Below are positions 43,684 through 51,987 of a stretch of 64,000 bases of DNA, piece by piece. The stretch spans positions 1-64,000 of the forward strand of contig NZ_QJVD01000007.1 of assembly GCF_003219815.1 (NCBI RefSeq), given 5' to 3'. Below the pieces are notes generated by a model. It had not been told where the DNA came from. It saw only the letters and a list, made by a program, of their open reading frames with translations, and did no database searches. The DNA is from Arthrobacter livingstonensis. Lineage in GTDB: Bacteria; Actinomycetota; Actinomycetes; Actinomycetales; Micrococcaceae. The first letter of the stretch is position 1, and each line of letters opens with the position of its first letter. A program made the translations under genes and the position numbers.

Positions 43684-44457
43684 ATGACTGGAATTCCTGC
43701 GGGAGCACCATGCTGGATCGACCTGATGACCTCGGATCCGGCCAAGGCCAAGGAGTTTTACACGGCGTTGTTTGGTTGGACGTATGAGACCGGCGATGTG
43801 GAAAAGTACGGCGGCTACACCATGGCGTTCAAGGACGGGAAGTCCGTGGCCGGCCTGATGCAAAGCGACCAGAACGACGCCGGGTACCCGGACATGTGGT
43901 CCACCTACCTTCGCGTTGAGGACATTGACGCCACGGTAGCCGCCGCCACCGCAGCGGGCGGCGTCACCTACCTGGCGCCCATGGACGTCCCGGAGCAGGG
44001 CAAGATGGCCATGCTGGGCGATCCCGGCGGCGCGTCCGTGGGCGTATGGGAATTTGGCGGGCACACAGGCTTCCAGGCGCACGCCGTCAGCGGCGCGGCC
44101 AACTGGCATGAGCTCTGGACCAAGGACTACCCCGCCGCACTCAAGTTCTACCAGGACGTCTTTGGCTGGAAGACATCCGTCATGAGCGACACCCCGGAGT
44201 TCAAATACTCCACGCTGGGCGAAGGCCCGGATGCCACAGCGGGCATCATGGACGCCACCGGCGACCTCCCCGAGCAGGCCCCCTCCAACTGGCTGGTCTA
44301 CTTCCAGGTGGACGACGCCGATGGGGCCGTCGCAACGGCCCTGTCCCTGGGTGCCACCGTCATTCAGGCGGCAGAAGACACCCCGTTTGGCCGCTTGGCG
44401 GGGCTGACCGACCCCACCGGTGCCATGTTCAAGATCATGCAGCCGCCTGCGCAGTAG
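43684..44457 (+). CDS. Two-domain VOC (glyoxalase-like) protein
   Basis: A 257-residue protein with two vicinal oxygen chelate domains (about 5-125 and 135-255). Each starts with a PAKAKEFYTALFGWTYE-type or PAALKFYQDVFGWKT-type helix, the signature of the hydroxylase/glyoxalase-like VOC proteins common in actinobacteria. The substrate is unknown. AAGGAG lies nine bases before ATG 43684. It is convergent with the response regulator gene. Confidence 0.88.
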   Translation: MTGIPAGAPCWIDLMTSDPAKAKEFYTALFGWTYETGDVEKYGGYTMAFKDGKSVAGLMQSDQNDAGYPDMWSTYLRVEDIDATVAAATAAGGVTYLAPMDVPEQGKMAMLGDPGGASVGVWEFGGHTGFQAHAVSGAANWHELWTKDYPAALKFYQDVFGWKTSVMSDTPEFKYSTLGEGPDATAGIMDATGDLPEQAPSNWLVYFQVDDADGAVATALSLGATVIQAAEDTPFGRLAGLTDPTGAMFKIMQPPAQ

Positions 44458-44530
44458 GCCGCTGGCTTATGCGTTTACGCAGCAGGGGCGGCGGCATCTT
44501 TCGTTCGGCCCGCACCGGGACGAGCGGAAA

Positions 44531-45208
44531 TCAGGCGCACGGCTCCACGAGCCCGGTGTCGTAGGCAAGCACCACCATCTGCACCCGGTCCCGCAGGTCC
44601 AGCTTGGCCAGGATCTTGCTCACATGCGTCTTGACGGTCTGCTGGGCGATAAAGAGCGCAGCGGCGATCTCGTGGTTTGACAGTCCGCGGCCCACCAGCG
44701 TCATGACTTCCAACTCGCGCTCCGTCAGCCCGTCAAGGCGGTCCCGGGACAAATGGGGCCGGGCCGTGGACTGCGCAAACTGTTCAATGAGCCGCTTGGT
44801 CACCGACGGCGCCAGCAGGGCCTCGCCGCCAGCCACAATGCGCACGGCGGCCACCAGCTCGTCGGCGAGCGCGTCCTTGAACAGGAAGCCGCTGGCACCA
44901 ATCTTCAGGGCGTCGTAGACATAGTCGTCCACGTCAAAGGTGGTCAGCATCAGCACGTGGACGCCCTGGCCCTGACCGTCTCCACCAGCCTGCGACAGAA
45001 TGTGCCGGGCGGCTTCCAGACCATCCATCACGGGCATGCGAACGTCCATCAGCACCACGTCCGGACAGTTTGCAGCGGCCAGCTCCACGGCGACGGCGCC
45101 GTTCTCCGCCTGCCCCACCACCTCGATGTCCGCTTGGGCTCCCAACAGTGCCGCGAACCCTTGGCGGACCATGGCCTGGTCATCCACCACCAGCACTCGA
45201 ATGGTCAT
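44531..45208 (-). CDS. LuxR/NarL-family response regulator
   Basis: A 225-residue response regulator. The receiver domain has VDDQAMVR at 7-14, the phosphorylated Asp near 54 in VVLMDVRMPVMDG and Lys near 105. The C-terminal LuxR helix-turn-helix (about 155-215) is LTERELEVMTLVGRGLSNHEIA. It pairs with the kinase upstream, whose stop it overlaps by four bases. Its targets are unknown; this actinobacterial pair type often controls neighbouring transport genes. Confidence 0.92.
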   Translation of the reverse strand: MTIRVLVVDDQAMVRQGFAALLGAQADIEVVGQAENGAVAVELAAANCPDVVLMDVRMPVMDGLEAARHILSQAGGDGQGQGVHVLMLTTFDVDDYVYDALKIGASGFLFKDALADELVAAVRIVAGGEALLAPSVTKRLIEQFAQSTARPHLSRDRLDGLTERELEVMTLVGRGLSNHEIAAALFIAQQTVKTHVSKILAKLDLRDRVQMVVLAYDTGLVEPCA

Positions 45209-46572
45209 TGTCCGATCCTTCCGTTCTGTGTTTTGCCGTCGGCGGTTTTGCCGCCGACCGCTGTGCTTCCGGCCGCTGTGCCGGCGGCACCCTTGCCGAC
45301 GCTGATCAGCGGCAGTGCGGCCACCACGGAGAAGCCTCCGTCCGGCGTCGGCGCACAAAAGACGGAGCCTCCCACAATGGTGGCCCGTTCCCGCATCCCG
45401 ATCAGGCCCTGGCCCACGTGCGAGCCGCGGTCCAATTGGGCCATGACAGCGCCTATGGCCGAGGGCGAGTTGACCACCGACACTTCAAGGCGACCCGTTA
45501 CGGTGCTAAAGCTAATCTCCACGGTGGCGCCGGGCGCGTGGCGGATGACATTGCTAAGGGCTTCCTGCACAATCCGGTAGGCGGTCAGTGCTATCACCTC
45601 GCCCACCCCGTCAAGGTCGACGTCGGAGAGGTCCGGGTCGTTGACCGTGACCCCTGCGGTGCGGGCGGAGGCCAGCATCCCGGGCAGGTCGGCAAAGCCC
45701 GGCTGCGGGGCCGTCGCCCGGCCTTCTCCCGAACTTCGCAGCGACCCGAGCATGCTGCGCATCTCCGTCATCGCCCGCCGGGAATTGTCGGCAATGTCGT
45801 CAAATTCCTGCTTGAGCTCCTCGCTAAGCCCTGCGTGCCGGTAGGCCGCCGTAGTCGCTTGGACCACCACCACGGACATGCCGTGCGCCACCACATCGTG
45901 AAGTTCGCGGGCAATGCGTGTGCGTTCCTCGGCGAGCCGACGGCGGGACTGCTCCTCCGCACTGACCGTGCGCTCGGCGGCCAGCTCAGCGCGCAGGTGC
46001 TGCCACTGCTGGGCCACGACGGCGGCCACCATCAGCCCCCCGGACACTGCGGCGAAGACCACCACGTTGATCTGGGCGCCCTGGGTCTGTCCGTGCGGCA
46101 TGGTCAGGTAATTGGCCATCACGCCCACCCCCACGCTCAGCAGCCACCCCGCAGCCGGCACCATCCAGTGGCTGCGCAGCCCGGCCACACAAATCACCAG
46201 CACCTGTGTCACCATGGCCACCACGCTGAACGGCATGGGGGCCCCGCCCACGGGGTTGGACACCAGTGGCATGACAACCATGGGCACCAGCGACACCAGC
46301 ACTCCGGCCACCGGGCGGGCCGCAGTCAGCCCCAGCGAGGCAGTGTGCAGGATTGCCATGCCCAAGCCAAAGGGCAGCACCATTTGGTACAAGCTCATGT
46401 TCAGCGGCGCCCCGACGGCCAGCAGCGCGATGCACATGGCAGCGGTCCCCAGCCACACCCAGCTGATCCGCTTCAGCCGCCACAGATTGGCGGTGCTGAA
46501 CGGCGCCGGGCTGGCAGCCGGAGCCGTCGCCGCGGTCCCGTCCTGCCCCGCCCCGCGCTTAACTTTCGGCAT
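45205..46572 (-). CDS. NarL-type sensor histidine kinase
   Basis: A 455-residue membrane kinase with about five or six hydrophobic segments in the first 200 residues, then a HisKA_3 domain with phospho-acceptor His in RIARELHDVVAHGMS near 243-257 and a HATPase_c domain near 345-455. It phosphorylates the LuxR-type partner. ATG 46572 is chosen because it begins the family-like N-terminus, although the frame is open to 46767. It overlaps the phosphatase gene upstream by 14 bases. Confidence 0.9.
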   Translation of the reverse strand: MPKVKRGAGQDGTAATAPAASPAPFSTANLWRLKRISWVWLGTAAMCIALLAVGAPLNMSLYQMVLPFGLGMAILHTASLGLTAARPVAGVLVSLVPMVVMPLVSNPVGGAPMPFSVVAMVTQVLVICVAGLRSHWMVPAAGWLLSVGVGVMANYLTMPHGQTQGAQINVVVFAAVSGGLMVAAVVAQQWQHLRAELAAERTVSAEEQSRRRLAEERTRIARELHDVVAHGMSVVVVQATTAAYRHAGLSEELKQEFDDIADNSRRAMTEMRSMLGSLRSSGEGRATAPQPGFADLPGMLASARTAGVTVNDPDLSDVDLDGVGEVIALTAYRIVQEALSNVIRHAPGATVEISFSTVTGRLEVSVVNSPSAIGAVMAQLDRGSHVGQGLIGMRERATIVGGSVFCAPTPDGGFSVVAALPLISVGKGAAGTAAGSTAVGGKTADGKTQNGRIGQ

Positions 46573-47260
46573 TGTCGGCGGCGGTTGCGCCCGCGTCCAG
46601 CTCCGCCGTCGGGCCGTCAAAATCCGTGCCGCCCAGGCCACCGGCCGGGGTGCCGTGCCATTGTCGGACCTCCCAGCCCCCAGGTGCGCTGCCCCGGCCG
46701 GGCTCTCCTTCGAGCGTGACGATTCCGGTGTTGGAGAGCTCGTGGTATTTAGTGTCCGACCAGTCAATGTTGGTGCCCCTGTGCCCGGCCCAAAAGCGGA
46801 TCATCGCACCGTGGCTGACCATGGCGACGGCGCCGTTTCCATCCTTGGCGGCGGCCTCCTCGACCACGGCGTCAAAGCGTTCCAGCACGTCCAGGCCGGT
46901 GTCGGCGCCGGGCATCCGGGCGGAAAGGTCTCCGGCCAGCCATGCCTTGACTGTTTCCAGGTACGCCATGACCGAGTCGGCGTCCCCCTTCATTTCCAGG
47001 GAGCCGGCGCTGATCTCCCGCAGGCCGTCGCGGACCACCGGTTCCAGTGCACGGTCCCTGGCGAGGGGTGCCGCGGTGAGGGCGGTGCGCGTGAGGTTGG
47101 AAACGTACAGCTGGCCGATCCTCTCTTCGCGCAACGCCGCGGGGACCGCTGACGCCTGTTGCCCGCCGAGTGTTGTCAGCCCGGGCCCGGGAATGGACGT
47201 GTCCAGCAGGCTCAAGACATTGTTGGGGGTCTGCCCGTGTCGAATTAAAATCAATCGCAT
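46559..47260 (-). CDS. Histidine phosphatase (phosphoglycerate mutase-like)
   Basis: A 233-residue phosphatase of the histidine acid/phosphoglycerate mutase superfamily. LILIRHGQTPNN at 3-14 contains the catalytic RHG, and VSHGAMIRFW near 155 the second His. It removes phosphate from an unknown small molecule or protein. ATG 47260 fits the family start. It overlaps the sensor kinase by 14 bases, so it belongs to the same operon and may affect signalling. Confidence 0.88.
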   Translation of the reverse strand: MRLILIRHGQTPNNVLSLLDTSIPGPGLTTLGGQQASAVPAALREERIGQLYVSNLTRTALTAAPLARDRALEPVVRDGLREISAGSLEMKGDADSVMAYLETVKAWLAGDLSARMPGADTGLDVLERFDAVVEEAAAKDGNGAVAMVSHGAMIRFWAGHRGTNIDWSDTKYHELSNTGIVTLEGEPGRGSAPGGWEVRQWHGTPAGGLGGTDFDGPTAELDAGATAADNAES

Positions 47261-47451
47261 ACCCCCATTCTGTCCTACGAGACTGGGCATCCGGTGGTTC
47301 GGGGCAGCCCGGCGGACATGCCGCACCCCTCCTCCGTGTCCAGGTTTCCGGTCGTGGCCGGTTTGGCAGAGCCCCTTGCCCCATCCGGTGAGGGGCATTT
47401 CACCACACGGCCCTTGCACCGCCGGGCGTGCGACTGGTCCGCCGGACAGAG

Positions 47452-47587
47452 AAAAGACAGCTCCTGCGGGTGCGCCGTGCCCCGGGGGCATTAAAAAGAC
47501 AGCACCTGCGGGTCATAAGGCCGCTAACCCGCAGGTACTGTCTTTTGAATGGGGCGTCCGCCGCAACACCCGCAGGAGCTGTCTTTT
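47452..47587. repeat. Nested double inverted repeat
   Basis: The motif AAAAGACAGCTCCTGCGGGT occurs as four full copies plus one partial: two forward (47452-47472, 47494-47513) and two inverted (47527-47546, 47567-47587). Outer copies match perfectly over 21 bases, and inner copies over 19 of 20. The whole can fold as a hairpin within a hairpin. A fifth degenerate inverted copy lies at about 47596-47625. Confidence 0.82.
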
Positions 47588-47742
47588 GAACAACACTCGC
47601 GCGTGCTGTGTTTTGAACAACCCGTAGCACCGCCGCCGGGTGGCCCGGCATACCCCTTCGTCGGTGTCATACCCCATCAACGTTTCGATTGCCGGGGTGA
47701 GAAGCCACTTCAACGATTTCAACGGCTGCGGGAATTGCCAGG

Positions 47743-47985
47743 CGTTCAGCTGCCGAGCGCGCGGCCGGACGTTCAGCTGCCGAGCGCGCGGCCGGACGTT
47801 CAGCTGCCGAGCGCGCGGCCGGACGTTCAGCTGCCGAGCGCGCGGCCGGACGTTCAGCTGCCGAGCGCGCGGCCGGACGTTCAGCTGCCGAGCGCGCGGC
47901 CGGACGTTCAGCTGCCGAGCGCGCGGCCGGCCGTTCAGCTGCCGAGCGCGCGGCCGGACGTTCAGCTGCCGAGCGCGCGGCCGGC
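47743..47985. repeat. Nine-copy 27-bp tandem repeat at the 3' end of htpX
   Basis: Nine units of CGTTCAGCTGCCGAGCGCGC plus GGCCGGA (27 bases) are nearly identical; two carry GGCCGGC. The right-most unit contains the last codons and TGA of htpX, and the eight others lie past the stop. Because 27 is a multiple of three, each unit repeats the same codons and stop in frame. Copy number is likely unstable. Confidence 0.92.
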
Positions 47986-48834
47986 CATCTTTTCCAGCCG
48001 GTCAACGCGGTCGGCCATGGGCGGGTGTGTTGAGAACAGCTTGCGGGCCCCGCCGTTGCGGAACGGGTTCGCGATCATCAGGTGGCTGGCGTTGACCAGG
48101 TTTTGCTCCTCCGGCAGCGGCGACTGCTGGACGCCCAGTTCAAGCTTGCGGAGCGCCGAAGCCAGGGCCAGCGGGTCATCGGTCAGGCGCGAACCGTCCT
48201 CGTCGGCGTCGTATTCGCGGGTTCGGCTGATGGCCAGTTGGATCATGGATGCGGCCATCGGGGCCAGCAGCGCCATGGCGATCATGGCCAGCGGGTTCGC
48301 GTTCCGGCGGTCGCCTCCGCCAAAGAACATCATCATCTGCGCCACGGAGGTAATGACACCGGCCACGGCGGCCGCCACCGAGGACGTCAGGATGTCCCTG
48401 TTGTACACGTGCATGAGTTCGTGGCCCAGCACGCCGCGCAGCTCGCGTTCATCCAGGAGGTTCAGGATGCCCTCGGTGCAGCACACCGCGGCGTTCTTGG
48501 GGTTGCGCCCGGTGGCGAAGGCGTTGGGCGCCGGCGTGGGCGACACAAAAATGGCCGGCATGGGCTGGTTGGCCTTGACGGAGAGCTCGCGCACAATGCG
48601 GTAGATGCCCGGCGCCTGGGCCTCCGTGACGGGATAGGCCTGCATGGACCGGATGGCGATCTTGCCGCTGTTCCAGTAGCCGTAGGCCGTGGTGCCCACG
48701 CCGATCAGGGCAAAGATCCACAGCGGTGCCGAACTGCCGGTGCCGCCGGCAATCAGCGCACCGATGCCAAGCAGGACTGCCCAGAGCACTCCGAATAGTG
48801 CGGTGGTCTTCAGTCCGTTGAAATGGCTTCGCAC
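47962..48834 (-). CDS. htpX: HtpX family membrane metalloprotease
   Basis: A 290-residue zinc protease in the inner membrane, degrading misfolded membrane proteins. Two N-terminal helices (about 10-50) precede the zinc motif HELMH near 138-142, then TREYDADE near 206 with the third ligand Glu. The start is GTG 48834 with GGAAGGA six bases upstream. The last six codons and stop lie inside the 27-bp tandem repeat, so the C-terminus itself arose from, or seeded, that repeat. Confidence 0.92.
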   Translation of the reverse strand: MRSHFNGLKTTALFGVLWAVLLGIGALIAGGTGSSAPLWIFALIGVGTTAYGYWNSGKIAIRSMQAYPVTEAQAPGIYRIVRELSVKANQPMPAIFVSPTPAPNAFATGRNPKNAAVCCTEGILNLLDERELRGVLGHELMHVYNRDILTSSVAAAVAGVITSVAQMMMFFGGGDRRNANPLAMIAMALLAPMAASMIQLAISRTREYDADEDGSRLTDDPLALASALRKLELGVQQSPLPEEQNLVNASHLMIANPFRNGGARKLFSTHPPMADRVDRLEKMAGRALGS

Positions 48835-48897
48835 GGAACGTCCTTCCCATAGTTCGTCATCCCGTTAAACGAACCCGGGGTCGCGCTTGTTCCCGTT

Positions 48898-50184
48898 TCA
48901 GGGCTCCGGGTGGCGGGCGTCATAGCGGATGAAGCCACGCTGCCACGCGGCAAGCCCCCACACCGCGGCAACGCAGAGCAGCCCGCCGGCAACGGCGGCC
49001 CACCCCTCGCCGAGCCACTGGCCCGTGGAGCCGGAAAAGACGTCACCCATGCGCGGACCACCGGTCACCACCACCACAAAGATGCCCTGCAGCCGGCCGC
49101 GCAGGTGGTCGGGGGTGGCGGACTGCAGGATCGTGGAGCGGAACACCGAGCTGACGGAGTCCGCGACGCCGGCCACCACCAGGGCCGCAACCGCACCGAC
49201 AATCCACGGTGACACGCCGCCGTCGTCCGTGTGGTGTCCGCCGGCCAGCACGGCACCTCCCAACGCCGCGATTGCCGCGCCCCAGACCGTGATCGACCAG
49301 ACAACGGCCAGGCCCTGGCGCCGGACACCGCCAAGTGGGCCGGAAAACACTGCGGCCAGGAAGGAACCGGCCGCGATGGACGCCAGCAGCACCCCGGCCG
49401 TCTGCTGCCCGCCGCCCAGCCACACCGCACCAATGGCCGGCAGGAGCGCGCGGGGCAGGGCAAACACCATGGCGCACATGTCCACCAGGAACGTCATGCG
49501 CAGATTGGGTCGCGTGCCCAGGAACGCGAAGCCCTCCAGCACGGACTTGAACCCGGCGCGCTGCACAATGCCGCCAACACCTGCCAGCGGCGGCAGCGGC
49601 GGCAGCCTGAACAGCGCCCACAGAGACGCCGTAAATGTCAGCACGTCCACCGTGTAGGTCCAGCCGTACCCCACATTGGCCACCAGGATGCCCGCCATCA
49701 GTGGCCCGATGGTGGTGCCCAGTCCCATGACGATCATGCTCAGCGCATTGGCCGCCGGCAGCAGTTCCAGCCGGACCAGCCGCGGCACAATGGCGCTGCG
49801 GGCCGAACCGTTCACGCCGGCAGCCGCGGACTGGACGGCGATCAGCCCGTAGAGGATCCATACATTGCCCAGCCCCAGCCAGGCCTGCAGCGCGATGGCG
49901 ATGGTCACCAGCCACAGCACCGTGGAGGAGATCAATGCCACCGTCCTGCGGTCGTGCGCATCGGCGATGGAACCGCCGTACAGCCCGGCAAACACCAGCG
50001 GGAGCAGCGCCACCAGGCCAAGCATGCCCACGGCCAGGGTGGAGCCGGTGAGATCGTACACTTCCAGGCTGACGGCAACCACCGTCAGCTGCGTGCCGAT
50101 CGAGGAGAGCCCGTTGCCCAGCCAGAGCCGCCGGAACGCGGGGCTTTCCTTCAACGGGGTCAGGTCGGCAAGGAGTTTTGGCAC
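48898..50184 (-). CDS. MFS transporter (EntS/tetracycline-efflux-like)
   Basis: A 428-residue major facilitator with 12 predicted helices. The N-terminus ESPAFRRLWLGNGLSSIGTQLTVVAV matches the EntS-type exporter group (MFS_3). The loop IADAHDRRTVALIS near 74-87 is motif A-like. The substrate is unknown; no siderophore genes are nearby. The start is GTG 50184, with TAGGCT six bases upstream and no Shine-Dalgarno, so it is probably leaderless. It is divergent from the uncharacterised gene at 50272. Confidence 0.85.
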   Translation of the reverse strand: MPKLLADLTPLKESPAFRRLWLGNGLSSIGTQLTVVAVSLEVYDLTGSTLAVGMLGLVALLPLVFAGLYGGSIADAHDRRTVALISSTVLWLVTIAIALQAWLGLGNVWILYGLIAVQSAAAGVNGSARSAIVPRLVRLELLPAANALSMIVMGLGTTIGPLMAGILVANVGYGWTYTVDVLTFTASLWALFRLPPLPPLAGVGGIVQRAGFKSVLEGFAFLGTRPNLRMTFLVDMCAMVFALPRALLPAIGAVWLGGGQQTAGVLLASIAAGSFLAAVFSGPLGGVRRQGLAVVWSITVWGAAIAALGGAVLAGGHHTDDGGVSPWIVGAVAALVVAGVADSVSSVFRSTILQSATPDHLRGRLQGIFVVVVTGGPRMGDVFSGSTGQWLGEGWAAVAGGLLCVAAVWGLAAWQRGFIRYDARHPEP

Positions 50185-50271
50185 GGCTTTAGCCTAGTCG
50201 GGCCGGCGCATCCCCTCGGCTATGCTGACAATTGCATCCATGGGTGCCAGGCCCACGGGAAGGGGATTGAG

Positions 50272-51099
50272 TTGGCTCCGATTCGTACACACCTCTATTC
50301 GTCAACGTTCTGGAGCGCCAGGCGGCCCAGGTTTCCGTTGACTGAGGGCCATTTTGTGCTCCGCCTCAACGACCCGGCCATTGCCTTTTGCGACGCCTCG
50401 GCCGCGGACCTGCTGCATTGCTACGGCCGTCTGCGCCGCGCGCTCGTTTCGATCAAGGGAGCCGTGGGCGCGCAGCTCTACCTTGCCCTTACCTGGCAGC
50501 CGGTGGGCGACGCCGTGGGCGAACCCGTGGCGGAGACGTCAACCCCCACCGTCCACGCCTTTTTCCAGTGGCCCGGAAGCACGACGGCGGCCGCCCCCCT
50601 GCGCCTGCCCGCCCACCAACGCGTGGCTGCCGTGGGCACCGAAGAAGTGGATGCGCTGCTGCGGCAATGGCTCGCCGAGGGTGCGCCGCTCGCGCCGGCC
50701 TCGGATGCTCCCACGGCCGCCGCGGGAGCCGCCCGGCCAAACGGCGCCTTGTCGGGCGTGCCTCGCCTCGATGAGGCAGCTTCGTTTCACGTTGAGCCGG
50801 CGCGTGCCCGCCCGGGTAAGCAGTTCACGACCGGCCATTGGACCGCAAGCCCGGTCCTTGCCGCCCCGTCACTGGATGAGCTCGGCCCCGGCGCCCTTCT
50901 TGAACTGGCGGGCACCGTGGAGGCCCTGCTGTCCCACGGGAACCCGCCCATGTCCGGTGCCACCGTCTGGGCCACCGACCCCTGGACTCGCGATTCCTGC
51001 TCCGCACCGTTCATCCATATCTTTGGCCGCCTGCATTCGGACGCCCGCCACCTGGTGGCCGACTTCGTGACCGGGGGCGGCCTGGAGCTGCCGGGTTGA
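50272..51099 (+). CDS. Uncharacterised 275-residue protein
   Basis: A soluble protein of unknown family. Blocks include THLYSSTFWSARRPRFPLTEG near 5-25, VSIKGAVGAQLYLALTWQPVG near 63-83, and a C-terminal half with WATDPWTRDSCSAPFIHIFGRLHSDARHLVADF (part). A long upstream extension of the frame overlaps the MFS gene and is rejected. TTG 50272 has AAGGGG six bases before it. A GC-rich hairpin, GGCCTGCC-GCC-GGGCAGGCC, follows at 51111-51130. Confidence 0.7.
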   Translation: MAPIRTHLYSSTFWSARRPRFPLTEGHFVLRLNDPAIAFCDASAADLLHCYGRLRRALVSIKGAVGAQLYLALTWQPVGDAVGEPVAETSTPTVHAFFQWPGSTTAAAPLRLPAHQRVAAVGTEEVDALLRQWLAEGAPLAPASDAPTAAAGAARPNGALSGVPRLDEAASFHVEPARARPGKQFTTGHWTASPVLAAPSLDELGPGALLELAGTVEALLSHGNPPMSGATVWATDPWTRDSCSAPFIHIFGRLHSDARHLVADFVTGGGLELPG

Positions 51100-51201
51100 G
51101 ACTGTGACTCGGCCTGCCGCCGGGCAGGCCTGGGCCCGCCGCCCGGGCAGGTCCGGGCCCGGCGCCACCATTCCTGCGTCATGGTCGCCTACCCTTGAGG
51201 A

Positions 51202-51591
51202 GTGACTAACGAATCCTCCCTCAATGAAGAGCAGACAGCACAGGCCATCGCCCTCGCCATGGACCTGGCCCGCGACGGCCATACCACGGAACTGACCGAA
51301 TTTCTGGACCACGGGCTCGCCGTGGACGTCCAGGATCAGGACGGCAACACACTGCTGATGCTCGCCGCATACAAGGGCCGGGCGGGGACCGTGTCCATGC
51401 TGCTGGCCCGCGGGGCCAACGCGGACATCCGCAATGGCCGCGACCAAACCCCGCTTGCCGGCGCCCTGTTCAAGGGTGAGGACGACGTGGCGGCCCTGCT
51501 GGTCGCTGCTGGCGCCGATCTTGACGCCGGCACCCCCACCGCGCGCGCCGCCGCTGCCATGTTTGGCCGCGAACACCTGCTCGGCGGCTAA
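51202..51591 (+). CDS. Ankyrin-repeat protein
   Basis: A 129-residue cytosolic protein with about three ankyrin repeats: HTTELTEFLDHGLAVDVQDQDGNTLLMLAAYKGR (in part), GTVSMLLARGANADIRNGRDQTPL and DVAALLVAAGADLD. Such repeats bind other proteins; the partner is unknown. In some bacteria small ankyrin proteins accompany catalase genes, and furA-katA lies just downstream on the other strand. The start is GTG 51202, with TACCCT six bases upstream, so it is probably leaderless. Confidence 0.85.
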   Translation: MTNESSLNEEQTAQAIALAMDLARDGHTTELTEFLDHGLAVDVQDQDGNTLLMLAAYKGRAGTVSMLLARGANADIRNGRDQTPLAGALFKGEDDVAALLVAAGADLDAGTPTARAAAAMFGREHLLGG

Positions 51592-51620
51592 GCCACCGGG
51601 CGGATCCGCAATGCCTGACA

Positions 51621-51674
51621 TTATGCGCATTCCACACAAACGGGTGGAACGCATAAGTTCAGGGTAGTTTTTTT
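51621..51674 (+). terminator. Terminator after the ankyrin gene
   Basis: TTATGCGCATTCCAC pairs with GTGGAACGCATAA with a two-base bulge, and a run of seven T follows about ten bases later. Confidence 0.65.
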
Positions 51675-51678
51675 ATGC

Positions 51679-51933
51679 GCACGGCAAGGGTTCGGCGCCC
51701 GCGCAGCTTGTCCACTGGCGCAGTGCCAGCACCCTGGCGATGCGCATAGGGAAAGTGAAGTTCCGGTTTGCGCTCAACCCAGGTGCAAGTGCAGCCCATA
51801 ACGGCAGCACCGCCGGGGCAGCCGCTTTGACTTGCGATGGCGACACTGGCTTCTTGCTGTCAAGATTGGGGCGCCGCCGTCGTCCTCGCCACTCTCGCAA
51901 GCTTGGCTGGGCGTCCTCGGAAGCGGAGGCCAA
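51679..51933. other. Intergenic region without a recognisable gene
   Basis: Open frames of about 80 codons exist on both strands, but neither has a ribosome site, coding-type codon use or a recognisable product. Both are rich in Arg, Ser and Ala as expected from chance frames in GC-rich DNA. Confidence 0.5.
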
Positions 51934-51978
51934 ACAAAAACTGCCCGGAACCAGCCATGAAGGCTGGTTCCGGGCAGT
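51934..51978 (-). terminator. Rho-independent terminator of furA-katA
   Basis: On the minus strand ACTGCCCGGAACCAGCC pairs perfectly with GGCTGGTTCCGGGCAGT around five bases and is followed by TTTTGTTT. It is one of the strongest terminators in the window. Confidence 0.92.
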
Positions 51979-51987
51979 CAGTATTTG

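Noticed and set aside
44531-47260. A new signalling system made of kinase, regulator and phosphatase
   Set aside because: Overlaps show one operon, but each part is a common family and nothing else novel is attached; I list it as ordinary.
47743-47985. CRISPR array
   Set aside because: The 27-bp units are directly adjacent with no spacers and there are no cas genes; it is a tandem repeat.
49231-50271. Upstream extension of the gene at 50272 into the MFS gene
   Set aside because: It overlaps the whole antisense MFS gene, and its composition is that of an antisense frame. A TTG with a ribosome site begins the real gene.
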